This document shows positions 14,447 through 19,708 of a stretch of DNA of 19,708 nucleotides, piece by piece. This DNA comes from Pseudomonadota bacterium (GTDB lineage: Bacteria; SAR324; XYD2-FULL-50-16; JAHJRI01): assembly GCA_022360105.1 (NCBI GenBank), contig JAKSDL010000484.1, positions 1 through 19,708 on the forward strand, given 5' to 3'. Position 1 is the first letter of the stretch, and every line of letters begins with the position of its first letter. The notes under the pieces were generated by a model, which was not told where the DNA came from, ran no database searches, and was given only the letters and a program-made list of their open reading frames with translations. The position numbers and the translations under genes are program-made.

Positions 14447-16534
14447 TTAGACTGATATGGAGCCCAGGGATTCGATGCGCACATCCTGGGAAATCTCGTT
14501 GTGAGACAATACAACCAATCCCGGGATAGACCTTTCGGTCAATCGTTTTAGGTGAGGTCTTACCATTGGTGAACAGAGAATCAATGGCTGGTAATTGAAC
14601 ATTGAAAAACCATCGATCCCGTTTTCAATTGCGGAAATAATTGCCTGTCCGGTTTCAGGATCAATACCCAGGTAAGAACCCTGACCGGTTTCCTGAATCG
14701 ATTCTGCCATTTTGTTTTCTATATCCTGATCCAGGGTCATAACAGGCACGGTTCCCTCATCAGTCTGGTACTGTCTGGAAATATTGCGCGCTAAGGCTTC
14801 CCTTACATGCTCAACCAGCAATTCAGGCACCTTGGAATATTGTGCCATATCCGCCAAGGTCTCCAGTATCGTTCCCATGTCCCTTATGGAAACGTTTTCT
14901 TTTAACAGCCCCTGCAGCACACGTTGAACCACGCCCAGTCCCAATAAATCGGGAACCAGTTCTTCCACGATTTTTGGATCATTTTCCGCCACTTTATCGA
15001 GTAGCTTTTGTACGTCCTGTCTTCCCAGGAATTCAGCGGATTGACTTTTAACGATTTCAGTGAGATGGGTAGAAATAATAGTAGGAATATCCACCACTGT
15101 ATATCCGGCAATCTGGGCTCTTTCTTTGTCGTCTTCCGAAATCCAGAGGGCAGGTAATCCAAACGCCGGTTCTACCGTTTCAAGACCGTCAAGTTCTTCA
15201 TCCACATCACCTGCTTTCATAGCCATGAAATGATCCATGACCATTTCTCCCTTACCGACTTCAATACCCTTGATAATAATACTGTAGGCTCCTGGCTCCA
15301 GCTGCAGGTTGTCTTTGATGTGTACCGGAGGTACAACGAAACCAAGATCAAGAGCAACCTGACGACGAATTGCCTTCACTCTTTCCAGCAACTCTCCATC
15401 CTGCTCCGGGTCAACCAGAGGTATCAGGGCATATCCCAATTCCAATCCGAGGGTATCTATTGGTAGCAGATCAACTATTTCTTCCTTGCTGTCTTCCAAA
15501 GCCTCAGCTTCGGCAATTTCCTCTTCCTGATGTTTGATTCTGGCCAGTTGTTTCTTACGCTCATTGCCACGCCAGGCCACCAGGGCTAGCAAGAGGGACA
15601 TCAGGATAAAGGTTGGTTTGGGCATGCCGGGAACCAACGAAAAAACAAACAAGGTTAACGCAGCCAGGCAGATGGCAATAGGATTGCCAAGGATTTGAAT
15701 ACCAAAATCCACGCCCAACCGGTTTTCAGCACCGGCCTTACTGATAACAATGGCGGCAGCTGTCGAAATAATCAATGCAGGTATCTGGGAGACCAGTCCG
15801 TCGCCAATGGTCAGAGAAGTAAAATTCTGGGCAGCCGTGGAGATATCCATATTATAAAACATCACCCCGATAACAAGACCGCCAATAATGTTAATTCCGG
15901 TAATGATTAAACCCGCAATGGCATCCCCGCGGACGAACTTGCTGGCACCGTCCATGGCCCCAAAGAAATCGGACTCTCTTTGTATTTCCGCTCGTCGAGT
16001 TTGAGCCGCTTGCTCATCGATAATACCCGCATTCAGATCTGCGTCAATCGCCATCTGCTTACCAGGCATGGCATCCAGTGTAAATCTGGCAGCCACTTCT
16101 GCAATCCGTCCTGCACCTTTGGTAATAACGATGAAATTGATCAATACCAGGATCAGAAAGATCACAATACCGATGAAATAATTTCCCCCAACCACAAATC
16201 CGCCGAAAGCTTCGATAACGGCTCCGGCAGCTGACAAACCCTGTTTACCATTGGATAAAATCAAACGGGTGGAAGCAACATTCAATGAAAGACGGAAAAT
16301 AGTCGTAACCAGCAAAATGCTGGGAAATACTGAGAAATCAAGGGGTTTTACGGAATAGAGCGCTACAAACAGGATCAATACGGAAAACATGATGTTTGTG
16401 GCAAACAGCATATCCAGCAGAAATGGTGGCAGCGGCAGGACCATAATCCCCAAAACTCCGATAATTCCAATCGCCAGGGAACTATCGGGAGTGAAAATTT
16501 TAACCTTTGGTCCGCGATTCGCCAGTGTCGCCAT
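14447..16534 (-). CDS. flhA: flagellar export gate protein FlhA
   Basis: A 695-residue inner-membrane component of the flagellar type III export gate, full length for the family. The N-terminal half is hydrophobic (GIIGVLGIMVLPLPPFLLDML onward, about eight segments). The FHIPEP signature DGASKFVRGDAIAGLII lies near residues 195-212, and the large C-terminal half forms the cytoplasmic docking domain for export substrates and chaperones (LGLELGYALIPLVDPEQDGELLERV; TLADMAQ). It follows flhB after 115 bases that hold no gene, and AAAGG shortly before the ATG serves as Shine-Dalgarno. It is the last gene of the leftward flagellar run; flhF and fleN/flhG, common next genes, are absent. The choice of FlhA over a virulence SctV paralogue rests on overall similarity and on the neighbours fliR and flhB. 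Confidence 0.96.
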   Translation of the reverse strand: MATLANRGPKVKIFTPDSSLAIGIIGVLGIMVLPLPPFLLDMLFATNIMFSVLILFVALYSVKPLDFSVFPSILLVTTIFRLSLNVASTRLILSNGKQGLSAAGAVIEAFGGFVVGGNYFIGIVIFLILVLINFIVITKGAGRIAEVAARFTLDAMPGKQMAIDADLNAGIIDEQAAQTRRAEIQRESDFFGAMDGASKFVRGDAIAGLIITGINIIGGLVIGVMFYNMDISTAAQNFTSLTIGDGLVSQIPALIISTAAAIVISKAGAENRLGVDFGIQILGNPIAICLAALTLFVFSLVPGMPKPTFILMSLLLALVAWRGNERKKQLARIKHQEEEIAEAEALEDSKEEIVDLLPIDTLGLELGYALIPLVDPEQDGELLERVKAIRRQVALDLGFVVPPVHIKDNLQLEPGAYSIIIKGIEVGKGEMVMDHFMAMKAGDVDEELDGLETVEPAFGLPALWISEDDKERAQIAGYTVVDIPTIISTHLTEIVKSQSAEFLGRQDVQKLLDKVAENDPKIVEELVPDLLGLGVVQRVLQGLLKENVSIRDMGTILETLADMAQYSKVPELLVEHVREALARNISRQYQTDEGTVPVMTLDQDIENKMAESIQETGQGSYLGIDPETGQAIISAIENGIDGFSMFNYQPLILCSPMVRPHLKRLTERSIPGLVVLSHNEISQDVRIESLGSISV

Positions 16535-16649
16535 AAAACCTTTCTAATCCTGTAAACACAAGTAATTGATAGATCTGTCGGAAGGTAAATAATTCCGGTG
16601 GTTGGATAAGAAATGCAGTAAGAATACCAGATGAATATTTTGAGGGGTG

Positions 16650-17717
16650 CTATCGCTTCTTTTTTTGTGTTTTGTACACAAAGGCAAGGATTTCAGCGAC
16701 TGCTTTGTAGAATTCTTCCGGGATGGAATCACCCAATTCGGCCTGAAAATATAATGCTCGTGCCACACCCGGGTGATGATATACCACCACATCATTTTCC
16801 CCTGCAATCTCGATAATCCTCAGCGCAATATAATCGATCCCCTTTGCCACTATCTGGGGCGCCTGCATATATTCGCGATCATATTTGAGGGCAATGGCAA
16901 AGTGGGTGGGGTTACTGATCACCACATCGGAATCAGGGACGTCCTGCATCATTCTGGCCTGACTCAATTGTTGCTGAACCTGCCGAATTCTGGCTTTCAA
17001 AGCAGGATCACCTTCAAGCTGCTTGTGTTCTTCTTTGACTTCCTGCTTTGACATTTTCAGCTTTTGTTCCAGGTTCCAGCGCTGAAAAATGAAATCAAAA
17101 ATGGCCAGGATTACAAATGCCAGGAACAGCCGAAATACAAATTCAAAAATGATCTGCCCGGAATCATATAGAAGATGCTCGGCGTCCGTATCGATCAATT
17201 TAATTATTTGTTCGAGACTGGTATTGAAGGTATAATAACCGATGTAACTGATGACACCCATCTTAAACACCGATTTCAGGAACTCGCTGAAAGCCTGTTT
17301 GGAGAATATTCTGCCAAACCCCTTCAAAGGACTTAATTTCTCAAGCTTTGGAACTAATGGTTTGCCGGTGAGATTGAATCCAACTTGGACAATGCTGGAC
17401 ATGATTCCAACCACCAGGGCTGTGAGGAAAAAAGGAACGACAACTATCACGGCATCGCTCATGTAACCGTTGGTCAGTTCTACCAGCATCGGAGTGGTTA
17501 ATTCTGCCAGGGATAAATTAATAAAAGCTTGCCGATAAGCATCACCAAACGCTTCGATCATCATCGGTCCCAGGAAATAAAACACCAGGAGAAAACTGCC
17601 TAGCAATGCCACACCTGAGACCTCACGACTAAATGCTACCTGTCCTTCTTTCCTGGCATCTTCCCGCCGTTTTTGCGACGGCGCTTCGGTTTTTTCCTGA
17701 GTCGAACTTTCAGCCAT
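16650..17717 (-). CDS. flhB: flagellar export switch protein FlhB
   Basis: A 355-residue inner-membrane export protein that switches secretion from rod/hook to filament substrates. The start AESSTQEKTEAPSQKRREDARKEGQ is the standard FlhB N-terminus. Four hydrophobic segments follow, and then the charged linker. The self-cleavage motif NPTH is intact at residues 269-272 (DVVISNPTHFAIAL), so auto-processing between N269 and P270 is expected. The basic tail ends in KTQKKKR. The gene lies 13 bases after fliR, and its AGGAG Shine-Dalgarno overlaps the fliR stop codon TAG (17731-17733), which points to translational coupling. Confidence 0.97.
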   Translation of the reverse strand: MAESSTQEKTEAPSQKRREDARKEGQVAFSREVSGVALLGSFLLVFYFLGPMMIEAFGDAYRQAFINLSLAELTTPMLVELTNGYMSDAVIVVVPFFLTALVVGIMSSIVQVGFNLTGKPLVPKLEKLSPLKGFGRIFSKQAFSEFLKSVFKMGVISYIGYYTFNTSLEQIIKLIDTDAEHLLYDSGQIIFEFVFRLFLAFVILAIFDFIFQRWNLEQKLKMSKQEVKEEHKQLEGDPALKARIRQVQQQLSQARMMQDVPDSDVVISNPTHFAIALKYDREYMQAPQIVAKGIDYIALRIIEIAGENDVVVYHHPGVARALYFQAELGDSIPEEFYKAVAEILAFVYKTQKKKR

Positions 17718-17730
17718 GGACCGTTAACTC

Positions 17731-18519
17731 CTATTTGGGCATCATCTGGATCAACTGAATTACCTGTTCTCCCACTTTACCAAATAACATACTCATCGCA
17801 CGAACGAGATGAGGCATACCTAAGATTAGCAAAATAAAGCCCAAACCAATTGTGAATGGAAATCCCACGATAAATACATTCATTTGAGGAATACTGCGCG
17901 CCATAAATCCCATAATCACGTTTGCCAGCAACAAGGCAACGACCAGCGGTGCACCCAGCTTTAGACCAATAATAACCACATCCCCCATGGCCCGGAGGAT
18001 AAAATCCATTTTATTGGTTGTAAACAAAAATCCGCCAACGGGTACATATTGATAACTGTATGAAATGGCTTGAAGAAAAATGTGGTGACCGTCTAAAACA
18101 ATAAACAACAGGGTTGCTATCAAACCTTCCAGCGAAGCGATGATAGATACCTGCAGATCAGTTTGCGGGTCCACCACGTTGGCTATGCTCAATCCCATCA
18201 TAAAACCGACCAGTGTTCCGGCAAAATCGACTGCCGCAAACATCATGCGTGGAATGAACCCCAGCAGCAGACCAATCATTAATTCTCTAAAAGCAAGAAG
18301 AAAGTAATCGATGGTATTGAAAAGTCCAAATTTGATATCCGTAGCTGGCAGTGCACTGAACAAAATCAGCGAACAAATCACTGCCAGGTATAGTTTTACG
18401 GACCGTGGAACATTCTCAGAACTGAGGATTGGGGCAGTGACAAAAATGCCCGATATGCGCAGGACAACGAGGAAGAATAGATAATAGGATTCCGGATTAA
18501 AAGCCAGAAAATTAGTCAT
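17731..18519 (-). CDS. fliR: flagellar export core protein FliR
   Basis: A 262-residue hydrophobic protein with about six membrane segments, the usual length and pattern of FliR, which joins FliP and FliQ in the core of the export channel. Family features include the N-terminal RISGIFVTAPILSSENVPRSVK, the PQTDLQVSII stretch and the ending PFTIGLGFILLILGMPHL. It lies between the DksA/TraR-like gene (42-base gap) and flhB (13-base gap). fliP and fliQ, normally just upstream, are not in the window. No clear Shine-Dalgarno is seen before the ATG at 18519. Confidence 0.94.
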   Translation of the reverse strand: MTNFLAFNPESYYLFFLVVLRISGIFVTAPILSSENVPRSVKLYLAVICSLILFSALPATDIKFGLFNTIDYFLLAFRELMIGLLLGFIPRMMFAAVDFAGTLVGFMMGLSIANVVDPQTDLQVSIIASLEGLIATLLFIVLDGHHIFLQAISYSYQYVPVGGFLFTTNKMDFILRAMGDVVIIGLKLGAPLVVALLLANVIMGFMARSIPQMNVFIVGFPFTIGLGFILLILGMPHLVRAMSMLFGKVGEQVIQLIQMMPK

Positions 18520-18561
18520 ATATCATTCGTATCATGAGAAAAGATACAAATCGGCAGTGAC

Positions 18562-18960
18562 TTACAACTCGCCAGTATCTGATCCGGAGAAAGAAGATGA
18601 TAAATCACTGGTTGCCCGACTGATTCCTTTTGTTCGTTCTTCTTCGTTTTTACAATCAACACACAACTTTGTAAAAGGTAGTGCAATCAACCGTTTTTTT
18701 CCTATTTTTTCGCCACAATCTTCACACACACCATAGGTATTGGTTTCAATCGCGTCCAGGGCCCGATGAATCTGTTCCAACTTAACCTGATCCCGCTCAC
18801 AAAGCAGTTGGTACAGTTCCCGGTTCCTGTCCTCGTTGGCGTGATCAATATCGTCGCCTATGTCACCACTGATTGCCGTTTTGGATTTGTCTCGGTCAGA
18901 TTCCAAGTCGTTCAAAATGGTTTCCTGCATTTCCAGCAATTTTTCTTTAATTTCTTCCAT
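18562..18960 (-). CDS. DksA/TraR-family zinc-finger protein
   Basis: A protein of about 132 residues with the layout of DksA: a coiled-coil pair then a C4 zinc finger. From the preferred ATG at 18960 it begins MEEIKEKLLEMQETI. The tip of the coiled coil carries D-x2-D-x-A (DDIDHA), the motif by which DksA acts in the RNA polymerase secondary channel. The finger is C-x2-C (CEDC) and C-x2-C (CVDC) with 17 residues between. A low-complexity Ser/Gly tail (SSSFSGSDTGEL) ends it. A TTG four codons upstream (18972) would extend the frame, but the ATG fits the family better. It is the first gene of the flagellar export run, so it may tie export gene expression to the stringent response; that link is inferred from position only. 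Confidence 0.88.
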   Translation of the reverse strand: MEEIKEKLLEMQETILNDLESDRDKSKTAISGDIGDDIDHANEDRNRELYQLLCERDQVKLEQIHRALDAIETNTYGVCEDCGEKIGKKRLIALPFTKLCVDCKNEEERTKGISRATSDLSSSFSGSDTGEL

Positions 18961-18971
18961 TGCGCAAATCA

Positions 18972-19000
18972 AATTTAAAAATTTTCATTAATACAATCAA
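18972..19000 (-). promoter_or_regulatory. possible sigma70-like promoter for the dksA-like/flagellar operon
   Basis: On the minus strand, TTGATT (18995-19000) and TAAATT (18972-18977) are 17 bases apart, each 4-5 of 6 matches to the sigma70 boxes. The leader would be very short. The region is AT-rich, so a chance match is quite possible. I saw no sigma54 (GG-N10-GC) or obvious sigma28 site in 18973-19105. Confidence 0.25.
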
Positions 19001-19105
19001 TAAGTTGATTTCATTTGAGAGTGTATTTACCAAAATTAATCATCTATCTGAGCCGTAATATTCTACAGTTTTACCCAGTTATTGCAACTCTATTTTTATA
19101 TTTTT

Positions 19106-19708
19106 TCAGCCAGTTTGATAGATTCTTCTCAAACGCTCTGTTTTAGCGGTTGCAAACTGCAGCATCTGATCTGCCAAGACAAGATTTACCCTAGCCTCAA
19201 CGATTGTAACCGCTTTTGATAACACGCACGGATCATGCCTTCCTTTTGCCGTAAAGTCAATTTCTTCTTCACTCAAATTGACGGTTTTTGATTTCGCAGC
19301 ATAGTTGACGAGGGTTTAAAGCTCAATGTTCCATAAATAGTTTCACCATTGAAAATCCCTGTGCTGATATCCCATGTCACAGGTGAAATCGGCATGCCCC
19401 GGGACGACACAGCTCTTTCACCCTGTTATGGGAGGCGGGCCTGGCATGTTTGTTTTATACCAACAATCCAATAGACGTTCCCGGGGGTTTTGCTCCAAAC
19501 AGTCGGGACAGGATTTCAATTGTATCTGCTTTCGACCGGTTCTTGGTAATTTTGTTTTGGCCTGGTTTTCTTCGATCCAATTGCTTTCGAACAATCCCCT
19601 CCTCCAGTTCCGAACCAGCGGGGCATCCATCTACAATTGCTTCAACTACCTTTCCATGACTGCCACCAAATGTGGAGACTCGAAACACCTTACCAAAGGT
19701 ACTACCCA
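19106..19708 (-). pseudogene. aroC: decayed chorismate synthase gene, 5' end beyond the window
   Basis: Chorismate synthase makes chorismate from EPSP in the shikimate pathway. From the right edge the frame reads GSTFGKVFRVSTFGGSHG, then IVDGCPAGSEL, LDRRKPGQNKIT and EILSRLF, the AroC N-terminus. After GTSIGLLV a TAA (19455-19457) interrupts it, but NKHARP...NRVKELCRPG continues in the same frame. An extra G in the GGGG run (19397-19400) shifts the frame to HADFTCDMGYQHRDFQ. At about 19346-19355 the text jumps straight to [17 protein letters not shown], skipping roughly 170-200 residues of a normal AroC. One A missing near 19285-19290 shifts it again to [21 protein letters not shown] and on to the TGA at 19106. 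GESHG has become GGSHG. With this many lesions it cannot be functional, so a working aroC is expected elsewhere. Confidence 0.88.

Noticed and set aside
14434..14458. T-run after the membrane-protein gene considered as an intrinsic terminator
   Set aside because: The eight Ts have no GC-rich stem before them (only a weak ATATC/GATAT pair around them), and they overlap the flhA stop codon.
19418..19659. Plus- and alternate-frame short ORFs at the right end
   Set aside because: They are other frames of the aroC relic, whose minus-strand reading clearly matches chorismate synthase.

Overview
The window (about 45% GC by eye) comes from a flagellated, apparently Gram-negative bacterium. The evidence is a flagellar export gene set (fliR, flhB, flhA), Shine-Dalgarno sites of the AAGGAG type, CheA/CheY/CheX-type signalling proteins and a DksA/TraR-type zinc-finger protein. 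The phylum cannot be settled from this sequence. Desulfobacterota-like, SAR324-like or FCB-group lineages would all fit, and none is proven.

Left third (1-6170, + strand): after a terminator that closes off upstream transcription comes a four-gene signalling cassette. It encodes a CBS-PAS-HPt-ATPase CheA-like kinase, a single-domain CheY-like receiver, a CheX/CheC-like phosphatase with the D-x3-E-x2-N active-site motif, and a second CheA-like kinase (PAS-PAS-HPt-ATPase with a 240-residue C-terminal extension). No chemoreceptor, CheW, CheB or CheR is present, and neither kinase has a CheW-like domain. The layout therefore suggests two soluble sensor kinases feeding one receiver, with CheX removing the phosphate.

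Middle (6171-14433): unrelated single genes separated by repeat-rich gaps. They are a DHA2-type MFS exporter (+), a solitary ATPase_2/STAND-type AAA ATPase (-) with a near-consensus promoter whose spacer is a perfect palindrome, a nitroreductase (+), an AEC-family permease (-), a U32-family protein of the RlhA type (+) and a tryptophan-rich multi-pass membrane protein with an internal motif duplication (+). The gaps carry two repeat families. One is a short GGATC/GATCC palindrome with a constant 10-base loop (three clear copies and one divergent relative). The other is a roughly 90-bp three-hairpin element present as an inverted pair around 7751-8040 and as a partial copy at 9507-9550.

Right third (14447-19708, - strand): a DksA/TraR-like gene, fliR, flhB and flhA run leftwards as a probable operon. 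FlhB and FlhA form the substrate-switch and gate parts of the flagellar export apparatus and FliR belongs to its core. fliP and fliQ, which usually precede fliR, are not here. Upstream of the operon, running off the right edge, is a decayed chorismate synthase gene (aroC). Its two ends can be read clearly, but it has a nonsense codon, two frameshifts and a large internal deletion.
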